24,079 nt of DNA from Bacillota bacterium. Its GTDB lineage: Bacteria; Bacillota; Bacilli; Paenibacillales; NBRC-103111. Where the stretch lies: NCBI GenBank assembly GCA_023393235.1, contig JAEWMH010000143.1, positions 1 to 24,079 on the forward strand, written 5' to 3'. The notes below the pieces were generated by a model that saw only the letters and a list, made by a program, of their open reading frames with translations, searched no databases and had not been told where the DNA came from. Shown one piece after another: positions 14,920-23,246 of the stretch (the stretch's first letter is position 1; each line of letters begins with the position of its first letter). Made by a program: the position numbers and the translations under genes.

Positions 14920-16467
14920 ATGACTACCACTAGCAAAAAGGCATGGATCAAATCCGCAGCCTTGGCAAGCGCCATGGCGATTGCCGCCGGCACATTGGCA
15001 GGCTGCGGCGGAGACAGCAAGGACAACGCGGCTTCACCGGCTGCAAGCCAGCCCGCAGGGTCTACCACTCAAGCCAGCACTGCACCCAAGGCTCCGTTCA
15101 AAATGTCCCTGATGCTGACCAGCTACAACCCTGAGTTCCTCGATACCAACGGCGAAATCTTTAAGAAGCTGGAGGAGCGCACCAATACCAAGCTGACCCT
15201 GACCTGGATTCCTTCTTCCACATATTCGGACAAGCTGAGCGCCACTGTAGCCTCCGGTGAGCTTCCCAGTGCTGTGCTGGTGCTGAACCAAAAGCTGCCG
15301 TACATCGTTAATGCCGTCCGCTCCGGCATGTTCTGGGAAGTGGGCCCGTATCTGAAGGATTATCCGAACCTGAGCCGCATGAACAAGATTGCCCTGGACG
15401 CCGTGTCCATCGACGGCAAGGTGTACGGTCTTTACCGTGAACGGGATCTGGCCCGGGACGGCGTCATGCTGCGCAAGGACTGGCTGGATAACGTAGGCAT
15501 GCAGGTGCCGAAAACCATCGATGATTTCTACAACGTTCTGAAAGCGTTTGTGAACAATGATCCGGACAAAAACGGCAAAGCCGACACCACCGGCATGGCC
15601 GAGTCCCAGGTTTCCGGCAGCTGGCGCTCCATGCTGGTATGGCACGGCGGCCCGGCGGACTGGGAGATTAAGGACGGCAAGGCCAGTCCGGCCCACCTGT
15701 CTCCCGCCTATAAGGAAACCATGAAATTCTACAAGAAGCTGTACAGTGAAAAGCTGATTAACCTGGACTTTGCAGTGGTGAAGGACGGCAAGCAGCTGAT
15801 CAATGGCAACAAAGCCGGCGCATGGGTAGCCAATATGAACGACGGCCAAGGCATTGAGGAAGCCGTGAAAAAGGTTGTTCCGACTGGCGCCATCACCATG
15901 ACCAATACCCTGGAAGGCCCTCAAGGCGCAAAGGCTGCCGGCGGCTCCGGCTCCTACGGACTGTTCATGATTCCCAAAACCAGCGTCAAAACCGAAGCGG
16001 ATCTGAAGTCCGTCCTGAACTTCTTCGACAAGCTGTGTGACGAAGACATTCAAAACATGCTGGTGAACGGTCTGGAAGGCCGCCAGTACAAGATTGAAAA
16101 CGGCCAATATGTGAAGACCACCGACTCCAAGATGCTGGTGGAATACGGCATGGGCGACTCCTCCCAGCTGGCTGTTCTCCGCGATAAGGTAAAGGGCTAC
16201 GGCGGTCCGCTGTACCAGCTGCGCGATGAGCTGTACAAGAAGAATGCCTCCATTGCGGTTGCCAACCCGCTGCAATCTTACGTATCCGATACCTACAGCG
16301 AAAAGGGCTCCGAGCTGGATAAGATCATCGAGGATGCACGCATCAAGTTTATCATGGGTGAAATTGACGAAGCCGGCTTCGATGCGGCAGTAGCCAAGTG
16401 GAAGAAGGACGGCGGCGACAAGATCATTGAGGAGTATACCACCGCTTACAACAAAACCAAGAAATAA
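14920..16467 (+). CDS. Extracellular solute-binding lipoprotein of the sugar importer
   Basis: 515 residues. A basic N-terminus and hydrophobic stretch end in the lipobox LAGC with Cys29, so it is lipid-anchored outside the membrane. A Ser/Ala/Gln-rich tether (about 30-60) precedes a type-1 periplasmic-binding-like fold with features of the LplA/YtcQ group: YLKDYPNLSRMN, DGKVYGLYRERD, LRKDWLDNVGMQVPKTIDDFYNVLKAF and DPDKNGKADTTG. It captures an oligosaccharide for the two permeases upstream. AAGGGAGG about 9 nt before ATG 14920. No ATPase gene is in the operon as seen; a shared MsmX-like ATPase elsewhere is the usual solution in this group. Confidence 0.92.
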   Translation: MTTTSKKAWIKSAALASAMAIAAGTLAGCGGDSKDNAASPAASQPAGSTTQASTAPKAPFKMSLMLTSYNPEFLDTNGEIFKKLEERTNTKLTLTWIPSSTYSDKLSATVASGELPSAVLVLNQKLPYIVNAVRSGMFWEVGPYLKDYPNLSRMNKIALDAVSIDGKVYGLYRERDLARDGVMLRKDWLDNVGMQVPKTIDDFYNVLKAFVNNDPDKNGKADTTGMAESQVSGSWRSMLVWHGGPADWEIKDGKASPAHLSPAYKETMKFYKKLYSEKLINLDFAVVKDGKQLINGNKAGAWVANMNDGQGIEEAVKKVVPTGAITMTNTLEGPQGAKAAGGSGSYGLFMIPKTSVKTEADLKSVLNFFDKLCDEDIQNMLVNGLEGRQYKIENGQYVKTTDSKMLVEYGMGDSSQLAVLRDKVKGYGGPLYQLRDELYKKNASIAVANPLQSYVSDTYSEKGSELDKIIEDARIKFIMGEIDEAGFDAAVAKWKKDGGDKIIEEYTTAYNKTKK

Positions 16468-16470
16468 TCA

Positions 16471-16479
16471 TGATATAAT
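16471..16479 (+). promoter_or_regulatory. Extended -10 promoter of the AraC-type regulator
   Basis: TGATATAAT is a perfect extended -10 (TG-N-TATAAT), directly after the binding-protein stop at 16467. No good -35 is present, as often with extended -10 promoters. It would give the regulator its own transcript about 30 nt before its start. A short GGCAC/GTGCC inverted repeat follows at 16483-16502. Confidence 0.5.
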
Positions 16480-16516
16480 GGAAGGCACCAAATAACGTGC
16501 CGGGGGTAGTGATAGC

Positions 16517-18808
16517 ATGCGCAGATCCAGCTATTTGTTAAAACTAGTGTTGCTTACAATCGTGGTCGGAACTTTCCCTGTTCTGACGCTGGGCTGGTAT
16601 TCCTATCACTACTCCTCCCAATCCGTGCTTGAGCAGGTGGAGGAGAGCAATACCCAGATTCTGAGGCAAAGCCAGCTCCGTGTGGAGCAAACCCTGAAGA
16701 TGGTGGACTATTCCACCTCCCAGGTGCTGAGTGTCCCCAGTGTGGCCAGCGCCTTTCCCCTTCCTTTGGGGACGGAAAACCGAGTGCTTATCCAAGACAT
16801 CTACAACATCCTGACCTCCATTCAAACCTTTGAAATGGGCATTAAGGATGTTTATCTGTACAGTCTTCAGCAGGATTGGCTGATTACGAATGCAGGGCTT
16901 AACGACTATAATGATCCGGGTTTGAAGTCGATGATCCGCGGCTTTTCCGGTTTTCCCCAAGGCTCTGTGTGGGTTAGCGGTTTGCCTGCTCCTACCCAAG
17001 GAGAAGGCGGAACCGTCGATCTGAAGAACGCCATCATCAGTGTGAAAAAATGGCCGATCAATGCCGCTAATCCAAGGGGATTGATTTGCGTTGTGCTGTC
17101 CGCCCAGCAGCTGAACCAGCAGATTGACAGTGAGCGCCAGGCCGGGAGCATCTTTATCGTGGACCGAGAAGGCCGGATCATCGCCGACACCAATAATGCC
17201 AGAATCGGCACGGTGGTGAACGATGTCCCCTATATCTCTGAGATCAATGAGAATCCGGAGAGCTTCGGAACCATCAGCGGCTTGGAGGGGGGAGAGAAAG
17301 TAACCGTCTCTTACCGGAAATCCGCCTATAACGGCTGGACCTATGTGTCGGTTGTCCCCACCTCCGCCTTTACCCGCCAAGCCACTGCCATCGGGCTGAC
17401 CTCCATTCTTGTCAGTGTCGGTGTGCTGGCGGCCACTGTTCTGGTGGCTTTGGTCGGTTCGCGGAAAATGTACAGCCCGGTAGGCCGGATGTACCGCACC
17501 CTCTTGGAGGGCAAGGAGGGGCAGGACCGGAAGAAGGATGAATTCACCGCCATATCGGAGCGGATCGAGGGAATTCTCACCGACCAGTCCCGGCTGCGTT
17601 TTGAAATCCAGGGCCAGAAGCATCAATTGACTGAGCTTCTTGTGCGGAAGCTGATGCTGGGCGAGGTGAAGGGGCAGGAAATCCAAAACAGGCTTCCGTA
17701 TTACGGCCAATCCCATGCGGAAAAATGGACGGTTATGCGGGTGCTGATGTTCCAGATCGACCGGCTGGACCCCAACCGGTTTACGGAGAAGGATATGGAT
17801 CTTCTGCTGTTCGCCATCAGCAATATTGCAGCGGAAATTGTGCCGGAGGAGGAACGCCTGTCACCGGTAGTGATCCAGGAATCCGTGGTAATTCTTGTTG
17901 GCAGCGCCGCCCAATCGGAGGAGCTGTTCAAGGAATCTGTCTTTGATGTGGCCAGCCGTGTCCAGGCTTCGGTGAAGCAGTATCTGCAGATGGAAACCAG
18001 CGCCGGGATCAGCCGCTCGTTCAAGGAATGGACAGAAGCCTCCCGCGGCTATGAGGAAAGCAAAAATGCCCTGAAATACCGGGCCCGGCTGGGGGAGGAG
18101 GCCATTCTGTTTATCGAGGATGTCCAGCCCGACAAGGGGAAAAATCCTGTGTACCCCAAGGAGCTGGGGGATAACGTGCTGGAATGCATCAAGTCCCTGG
18201 ATTCCGAAGGCGCCAGGAAAGCCTTGTCCGAGCTGATGGCCGAGCTGTGGCGGCAGGATTACGACCATAACGATTACCAGCTGGCCCTGATCCGCCTGAT
18301 GATGGACCTGACCAAGCTGCTGCAGGATGCGGGCATTTCCCTTCATCTGCTCCAGTCGGACAGCAGCTCCTTCTTTGAGGATCTGCTCAAGCTGCATACC
18401 GGCAGGGAAATCGAGGACTGGTTCCTGTCCCATCTGATCATTCCCGGCATCGATCTTCTGGAGGAGCGGCGGCAGGCGCAGTTTACGTCCATCTCCCAGG
18501 AGGTCAAGCGGCTTATCGAAGAGGCCTTCGATACCGATCTGACACTGGAAAAATGCTCGGCCCGGATCAATTACCACCCGCAATATATCAGCCGTGTTTT
18601 CCGTCAGGAAACCGGCGTGACCTTTACGGATTATCTGGCACAATACAGGCTGGAGGTGGCCAAACGGTGGCTCAAGGAAACGGAGCTTACCATCACCGAC
18701 ATCGCCGAAAAGCTCAAGTACAATAATCCGGCCAATTTCATCCGTTATTTCCGCAAAATGGAGGGAATGACCCCGGGCCAATACCGGGACAAAAACAGGG
18801 GAGTGTAA
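16517..18808 (+). CDS. Membrane-bound AraC-family regulator with extracellular sensor
   Basis: 763 residues. TM1 (~8-28), an extracellular Cache-like sensor (~30-290; IFIVDREGRIIADTNNARIG, then YNGWTYVSVVPTSAF), TM2 (~293-317), a cytoplasmic middle region resembling the YesN-type regulatory module, and a C-terminal AraC domain (~660-763). The two HTHs are LTLEKCSARINYHPQYISRV and ITDIAEKLKYNNPANFIRYF, ending MEGMTPGQYR. It is a one-component sensor-regulator that joins signal reception and DNA binding in one chain. Its place between the importer and the sugar-degrading enzymes makes these the likely targets. GGGGGTAG upstream of ATG 16517 serves as ribosome binding site. Confidence 0.9.
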   Translation: MRRSSYLLKLVLLTIVVGTFPVLTLGWYSYHYSSQSVLEQVEESNTQILRQSQLRVEQTLKMVDYSTSQVLSVPSVASAFPLPLGTENRVLIQDIYNILTSIQTFEMGIKDVYLYSLQQDWLITNAGLNDYNDPGLKSMIRGFSGFPQGSVWVSGLPAPTQGEGGTVDLKNAIISVKKWPINAANPRGLICVVLSAQQLNQQIDSERQAGSIFIVDREGRIIADTNNARIGTVVNDVPYISEINENPESFGTISGLEGGEKVTVSYRKSAYNGWTYVSVVPTSAFTRQATAIGLTSILVSVGVLAATVLVALVGSRKMYSPVGRMYRTLLEGKEGQDRKKDEFTAISERIEGILTDQSRLRFEIQGQKHQLTELLVRKLMLGEVKGQEIQNRLPYYGQSHAEKWTVMRVLMFQIDRLDPNRFTEKDMDLLLFAISNIAAEIVPEEERLSPVVIQESVVILVGSAAQSEELFKESVFDVASRVQASVKQYLQMETSAGISRSFKEWTEASRGYEESKNALKYRARLGEEAILFIEDVQPDKGKNPVYPKELGDNVLECIKSLDSEGARKALSELMAELWRQDYDHNDYQLALIRLMMDLTKLLQDAGISLHLLQSDSSSFFEDLLKLHTGREIEDWFLSHLIIPGIDLLEERRQAQFTSISQEVKRLIEEAFDTDLTLEKCSARINYHPQYISRVFRQETGVTFTDYLAQYRLEVAKRWLKETELTITDIAEKLKYNNPANFIRYFRKMEGMTPGQYRDKNRGV

Positions 18809-18824
18809 AAGCTCCCTGTTCTTT
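18794..18824 (+). terminator. Terminator at the end of the AraC-type gene
   Basis: AACAGGG (18794-18800) pairs with CCCTGTT (18814-18820), extended inward by GAG/CT, followed by CTTTTG. The stop codon 18806-18808 lies in the loop. The short T run makes it moderate in strength. Confidence 0.65.
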
Positions 18825-18861
18825 TGCCCTGGTGAGGGGAGTTGGGCCGGCTGAACACGAA

Positions 18862-18920
18862 AAATCTGCCCATTTCGAAGCTTTCATAACCTATCCAGCC
18901 TGCGGCGTGGACCAGGTTAT
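18862..18920 (+). repeat. Two-stem structured repeat, copy A1
   Basis: First of a tandem pair. Stem 1 is short (AAAT/ATTT around CTGCCC). The linker CGAAGCTTTC (18876-18885) follows. Stem 2 pairs ATAACCT (18886-18892) with AGGTTAT (18914-18920), with an A/CC internal loop, then TCC/GGA. Copy A2 starts its linker 79 nt on. Confidence 0.85.
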
Positions 18921-18935
18921 TCGGGTGAGGCCTTC

Positions 18936-18999
18936 AAATTGGCTGTGCCAATTTCGAAGCTTTCATAACCTATCCGGCCTGCGGCAAGGACCAGGTTAT
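18936..18999 (+). repeat. Two-stem structured repeat, copy A2
   Basis: Stem 1: AAATTGGC (18936-18943) pairs with GCCAATTT (18947-18954) around TGT. Linker CGAAGCTTTC. Stem 2: ATAACCT (18965-18971) pairs with AGGTTAT (18993-18999), internal loop A/CC, then TCC/GGA and a 12-nt GC-rich loop. The ribosome binding site of the GH94 gene begins 3 nt after the last base pair. Confidence 0.88.
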
Positions 19000-19023
19000 T
19001 CAAGAGGAGAGGAGTTTTTTAGT

Positions 19024-21330
19024 TTGGAACAGGTGAAGCAGTATGGACATTTTGAAGAGAACGGCAAAAGGTTTGTGATTACAACACCACGCACTCCGGC
19101 GCGTTGGTTTAACTACTTGTTCAACGATACCTACTACATGGAAGTGAGCGAAACCGGCCAAGGGAACAGCGTGGCTTTCCAGCCCAAGAATCGCACCTTT
19201 AACCGGGGCTTCCGGTATTTTTATCTGCGGGATCAGGATTCCGCCGAGGTTTGGTGCCCGGGCTACCAGCCGCTCCGCTCCGAGGTGGAGCAGTTTACCT
19301 GCGCCCACTCTCTTGCATACAGTGAGCTCCGCTCCGTGTACAAGGGGATCCAAGCGTCGGTGCATGTATTTGTTCCGGCGGAGGGCCAGCAGGAGGTATG
19401 GACGGCTACTCTGCGCAACAACAGCGGAGCGGTCCGCCGGCTGTCCCTGTTTTCTGTGTTCTCATTGGAAAACGGCGGTGTTATGGGAAGCAAATGTACC
19501 TTTGACGAACAAAAGCAAATCCTGGCCAGCTTCTCCTTCCCCTACCACGTTACCTATGACGACAAGGAGAAGGTGCACGACCACACCAACTGGGTGTATG
19601 TGTATGCCGACCGGAAGGCGGATTATTGGGACTGCAGCCAACGGCGTTTTTTTGGCGGGGATGATGTCCGCGATATGCCGGCGGCTCTGGAGAAAGGACG
19701 CTGCTCCAACAAGATTGCCGAAGCGGAGAATCCCATCGGTGCCCTCCAGCATGAGCTGGAGCTGCAGCCGGGAGAAGAAATCCAAATCCGGTTTGTAGTG
19801 GGCGTTGCCAACTCCATGGGTGAGATTGAGGGAAGCCGGAAGCTGCTGCTGGCAAAAGGCTGGGCATCTCTCCTGGCTGAGGTGGAGGATATCTGGAAAT
19901 CCAGAACCGATGCGTTCCTGGTGAATACGCCGGACTCCAATGTGGATGCCTTCATGAACTATTGGCTAAAAAAGCAAATTGTGCTGCAAACCCGCACCAA
20001 CCGGATGTCCAACTATTGCCCCATCCGCAACCAGTTGCAGGATGCGTTGGGTTATGCCCTGGTAGATGCCCCGGGCGCCGTAGAATACATGGTTTCTGTA
20101 TTGAAGGGACAGGAGAAAAGCGGATTCATCAAACAATGGATTATGACCGACGGTTCGCCGCCCAAGAATCTTTGCCTGCTGAACCATACAGACGGGCCGA
20201 TCTGGCTGTTGATATGCTTTGCCGCATTAGTAAACCAAAACGGCAGCCTGGAGCTGCTTGACCGGCCGGTAGGCTTTAAGAATACGGATGAAACCGCCTC
20301 CGTCTATGACCATTTGCTGCTGGCGGTGGATTACATGGCCCAAGCAGTGGGCGCACATGGATTGTGCCTCATGGGGGATGGGGACTGGAACGATCCCATC
20401 AATGGTCCCGGACGCCTGGGCAAGGGCGAATCCGCCTGGAGCACCATGGCGCTGGTGTATGCCATCCGATCCATCCTTCCCTTCTGCCTGCAGCGGGGAG
20501 ATAAGGAAACAGCCGAACGTCTGGAGGCGGCCGCCGGGAAACTGGAGAAGGCCGTTAATGACACCTGCTGGGATGGTGCCTGGTATGTGGCCGGGTTTGA
20601 CGATTTCGGCGTTCCCTTCGGGACAGTCAAGGATGAGGAAGGCAAGCTGTTCCTCAATACCCAAACCTGGGCCATTATGAGCGGCATTGCTCAAGGCGAA
20701 CGGCTTACCGCTTGTTTGGCTGCTATCGACAGCCTGGACACTCCCTTCGGGCCTAAGCTGCTGGAGCCGTCCTTCAGCGAATGGAACCCCAAGTGGGGGC
20801 GCATCAGCATCAAGCTGGAGGGTACCACGGAGAATGGTTCGGTTTATTGCCACGCTTCCATGTTCAAGGCCTTTGCGGATTGTGTTGTGGGACGGGGCAA
20901 ACAAGCGCTGGATACCATCAGCAAAACCCTGCCCACCAACCCGGATAATTCTCCTGCCGTGAACCTGCAGGTGCCGATTTTTGTACCCAATTTCTACTTC
21001 GGCTTGGAGGACTCACCGAACTTCGGCCAATCCAGCCATCATCATTCTACGGGGACAGTGGGATGGATGCTGTGGACCACACTGGAGTATGTGCTGGGTA
21101 CCCGTGCCACCGCCGAAGGACTGGTGATCGATCCCTGTATTCCGGAGGAGTGGCGGGAATACCGGGTAGACCGGATTTTCCGTAACGCCCGTTACCAAGT
21201 GACCGTGTTGAATCCTGAGGGTGCAACCCGCGGTGTCCGCAGGGTTGAGATCAACGGCCAAACATGGGAGGGAAATACCCTTCCTTACGAGAACGGCCAG
21301 GAGTATCTGGTTACCGTTTTGCTGGGTTAA
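19024..21330 (+). CDS. GH94-family disaccharide/oligosaccharide phosphorylase
   Basis: 768 residues from TTG 19024. It fits GH94 (cellobiose/chitobiose/laminaribiose phosphorylases): N-terminal GHFEENGKRFVITTPRTPARWFNYLF, RYFYLRDQDSAEVWCPGYQPL, then an (alpha/alpha)6 barrel with the general acid in GDGDWNDPING near residue 454 and the phosphate-side SHHHSTGTVGWM near 675. Such enzymes cleave beta-glycosidic bonds with inorganic phosphate, giving a sugar-1-phosphate without ATP. No signal peptide, so cytoplasmic. The central YCPIRNQLQDALGYALVD region differs from classical cellobiose phosphorylase, so the substrate is open. The frame is open to 18832, but that part is the structured repeats; AAGAGGAGAGGAG (19002-19014) sets the start at TTG 19024 (GTG 19033 possible). 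Confidence 0.88.
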   Translation: MEQVKQYGHFEENGKRFVITTPRTPARWFNYLFNDTYYMEVSETGQGNSVAFQPKNRTFNRGFRYFYLRDQDSAEVWCPGYQPLRSEVEQFTCAHSLAYSELRSVYKGIQASVHVFVPAEGQQEVWTATLRNNSGAVRRLSLFSVFSLENGGVMGSKCTFDEQKQILASFSFPYHVTYDDKEKVHDHTNWVYVYADRKADYWDCSQRRFFGGDDVRDMPAALEKGRCSNKIAEAENPIGALQHELELQPGEEIQIRFVVGVANSMGEIEGSRKLLLAKGWASLLAEVEDIWKSRTDAFLVNTPDSNVDAFMNYWLKKQIVLQTRTNRMSNYCPIRNQLQDALGYALVDAPGAVEYMVSVLKGQEKSGFIKQWIMTDGSPPKNLCLLNHTDGPIWLLICFAALVNQNGSLELLDRPVGFKNTDETASVYDHLLLAVDYMAQAVGAHGLCLMGDGDWNDPINGPGRLGKGESAWSTMALVYAIRSILPFCLQRGDKETAERLEAAAGKLEKAVNDTCWDGAWYVAGFDDFGVPFGTVKDEEGKLFLNTQTWAIMSGIAQGERLTACLAAIDSLDTPFGPKLLEPSFSEWNPKWGRISIKLEGTTENGSVYCHASMFKAFADCVVGRGKQALDTISKTLPTNPDNSPAVNLQVPIFVPNFYFGLEDSPNFGQSSHHHSTGTVGWMLWTTLEYVLGTRATAEGLVIDPCIPEEWREYRVDRIFRNARYQVTVLNPEGATRGVRRVEINGQTWEGNTLPYENGQEYLVTVLLG

Positions 21331-21362
21331 TGGGATAACAGGACAATTTAATAGAGGCCATC

Positions 21363-21399
21363 CCCCGGAGAAAGGAAGATTCCTTCCGGCTCTTCGGGG
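21363..21399. other. Nested hairpin before the SLH-protein gene
   Basis: CCCCGGAGA pairs imperfectly with TCTTCGGGG, and GGAAG with CTTCC inside around ATTC. It lies between the GH94 stop (21330) and the SLH start (21436) with no T tract, so it could be a leader structure, an mRNA-stability element or a weak terminator. Confidence 0.4.
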
Positions 21400-21435
21400 C
21401 AGCCTCCTTAATATGATGCGAGAGGTGATAAGTGG

Positions 21436-23139
21436 ATGAAAAAATGGCAAATAAAGTACAGGGCGGTTTCTGCCCTGCTGGTGGTGCTGCTGCTTCTGCC
21501 GGGATTGGTTCTGGCGGAAGGGGCATCAACCCGGCTGGATTCCATATCTGCTGCAGCACCTGGTGAAAGCGTCGTCATCCGGGGAGACACAGCGCTGGAA
21601 GAGGTTCTGGTCCGGATTCTCCGTCCCAACGGCACCTTGCTGGAGCTGGATTTGCTTAGCAAGGACGAGCTTGCCGCAGGCAAAACAGTTACCCTTCCCG
21701 CTGCCGCTCCCGAAGGAACGTATCAGGTCAGCGCAGGGATGGGACAGAATGTGGCCGTCGTTACCTTTCAGGTGAAGGCAGGGGGCAACGGGCCTGAACC
21801 AAGCACCTCCCCCAGCGTATCGCCGAGCGTGTCACCAAGCCAATCACCGAGCGTGTCGCCTAGCACCTCGCCAAGTCAATCGCCGAGCCAGTCGCCCAGT
21901 GATTCGCCGGATAGTGGATCACAGGATGGCCCGGGGGTCACCACTGCCCCTTCGCCAACGGCCTCTCCCGCTTCAACGGCCAAACCAACCGGACAAGCGG
22001 ATCTTGCTGTAAAAGGCGCAATGAATGCAGCAGGAGCCGTAACCGCAGCCGTCTCAGAGCAAGCGCTGAAGGAGGCTCTGCACAAAGCAGCCGGAGGCCA
22101 AGTGGCCATTCAGCTCGATGCTGTCAGCGGAGCTAAGGAATATCAGTTGAGCCTGCCGTCGGCGGTGCTGGTAGCCCTGCCAGCCGGACAGTTGCTGCTG
22201 GTGAAGACAGAGCTGGCCAGCGTCACCTTAACCTCCGCTATGCTGGCAGGTCTGGAGACTCCACCAACCTCTAATTTTGCTCTGGTCATCGGCCGTGCCG
22301 ATCCGGCTTCGCTTCCTGCTGAGGCTGCCCAAGCAGCCGGGGGCAAACCCGTGCTGGAGCTTGCTTTCCGCGTGGACGGCAAGCCCGCTTCCTGGTCCGG
22401 CAGTCCGGTTCCCGCAATCATCACCGTTCCTTACCAGCCTGCCGCCTCCGAGCAGGCAAGAACCGACCTGATCGTCGTCTGGCATATCGGTGACGACGGG
22501 AACACCAGCGTAATCCCTAGCAGCCGGTACAACAATGGGGCGGTCACCTTTGAAACCACACATTTCAGCAAATATGCCGTGGTTTACAGTCCTGTTGCCT
22601 TTAGTGACACTGCAAGCTACCCGTGGGCAGAAAAGCAAATTGAAGCGCTGGCAGCCAGAGGCATCATCGAAGGCACCTCCCGGGACACCTATACCCCCGC
22701 CGCCAATATCAAACGGGCCGATTATCTGCATCTGCTGGTGAAAACGCTGGGACTTACAGCCGAATTCAGCAGTTCCTTCGATGATATTTCGCCCAATGAT
22801 TATTACTATACCTCCGTTAGCATTGCCAAAAAGCTCGGCATCACGGAAGGGGCCGAAGGCAACAGCTTTTATCCGGCTGCCGAAATCACCCGCCAGGATA
22901 TGCTTACCCTGACGTACCGGGCCTTGTCTCTCACAGGAGCTGTAGAGGTGAAGGGAACGGCGGCCGACCTGCAGGGTTTTGCCGATGCGTCCTCGGTGGC
23001 TTCTTATGCAGCGGAGAGTTTGGCCGCCCTGTACAAAGCGAAGCTGCTGGAGGGTGACGGAAGCCGGCTCCTGCCGCTAAGCCCCGCTACACGGGCGGAA
23101 ACCGCCGTGCTGATGTACCGGATGTACCAGATGAAGTAA
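21436..23139 (+). CDS. Secreted SLH-domain surface protein with SPSx-repeat linker
   Basis: 567 residues. A signal peptide (KKWQIKYR basic start, long Leu-rich core, cut near LVLAEG at ~27). Residues ~30-115 are a beta-rich region; ~120-185 a low-complexity linker of SPSx units rich in Ser, Pro, Gln and Thr; ~190-385 a further beta-rich region of unknown function ending in TTHFSKYAVVYSPV, a phrase common before SLH domains in Paenibacillus proteins. Three SLH domains follow (~389-440, ~450-500, ~510-567), e.g. FSDTASYPWAEKQIEALAARGI and ITRQDMLTLTYRAL, which bind pyruvylated secondary cell-wall polymer. No catalytic domain is recognised. GAGAGGTGA upstream of ATG 21436. Placed inside the sugar locus, it may bind substrate at the wall; this is inference. 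Confidence 0.88.
   Translation: MKKWQIKYRAVSALLVVLLLLPGLVLAEGASTRLDSISAAAPGESVVIRGDTALEEVLVRILRPNGTLLELDLLSKDELAAGKTVTLPAAAPEGTYQVSAGMGQNVAVVTFQVKAGGNGPEPSTSPSVSPSVSPSQSPSVSPSTSPSQSPSQSPSDSPDSGSQDGPGVTTAPSPTASPASTAKPTGQADLAVKGAMNAAGAVTAAVSEQALKEALHKAAGGQVAIQLDAVSGAKEYQLSLPSAVLVALPAGQLLLVKTELASVTLTSAMLAGLETPPTSNFALVIGRADPASLPAEAAQAAGGKPVLELAFRVDGKPASWSGSPVPAIITVPYQPAASEQARTDLIVVWHIGDDGNTSVIPSSRYNNGAVTFETTHFSKYAVVYSPVAFSDTASYPWAEKQIEALAARGIIEGTSRDTYTPAANIKRADYLHLLVKTLGLTAEFSSSFDDISPNDYYYTSVSIAKKLGITEGAEGNSFYPAAEITRQDMLTLTYRALSLTGAVEVKGTAADLQGFADASSVASYAAESLAALYKAKLLEGDGSRLLPLSPATRAETAVLMYRMYQMK
21800..21909 (+). repeat. 12-bp tandem repeats encoding SPSx linker
   Basis: About nine degenerate 12-bp units encode Ser-Pro-Ser-x with x = Val, Gln, Thr or Asp. 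The units vary in third positions, so the repeat is conserved at protein level more than at DNA level. Confidence 0.8.
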
Positions 23140-23145
23140 AGTTAG

Positions 23146-23160
23146 AACCTTATTACAGGA
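23146..23160 (+). repeat. Remnant of a third structured repeat unit
   Basis: AACCTTATTACAGGA repeats the junction seen after copy B1 (ACCTTGTTATTACAGGA at 23221-23237) with a 3-nt loss. It starts 7 nt after the SLH gene stop and suggests that an earlier unit once preceded B1. Confidence 0.6.
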
Positions 23161-23169
23161 GTTGCCCTC

Positions 23170-23230
23170 AAATTGCCTGCGTCAATTTCGAGGCTTCCAT
23201 AACAAATCCGATTCCCAATGACCTTGTTAT
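23170..23230 (+). repeat. Two-stem structured repeat, copy B1
   Basis: Stem 1: AAATTG (23170-23175) pairs with CAATTT (23183-23188). Linker CGAGGCTTCC (23189-23198). Stem 2: ATAACAA (23199-23205) pairs with TTGTTAT (23224-23230), with the same A/CC internal loop. The upper part of stem 2 is weaker than in the other copies. Confidence 0.85.
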
Positions 23231-23246
23231 TACAGGAGCTGCCCTC

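Noticed and set aside
15034..16275. Long minus-strand open frame (413 codons) opposite the binding-protein gene
   Set aside because: It mirrors the codon pattern of the real lipoprotein gene, has low-complexity composition and no recognisable motif or ribosome binding site.
16544..17716. Long minus-strand open frame (390 codons) opposite the AraC-type gene
   Set aside because: Antisense shadow of a well-supported gene with GC-rich third positions; no family features.
18862..18999. Tandem repeats considered as a CRISPR array
   Set aside because: Only two units per site, long structured repeats with compensatory changes, no spacers of uniform length and no cas genes.
18832..19023. N-terminal extension of the GH94 open frame
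   Set aside because: This part overlaps the AraC-gene terminator tail and the two structured repeats, has no ribosome binding site, and does not resemble GH94 N-termini; the TTG at 19024 has a strong site.
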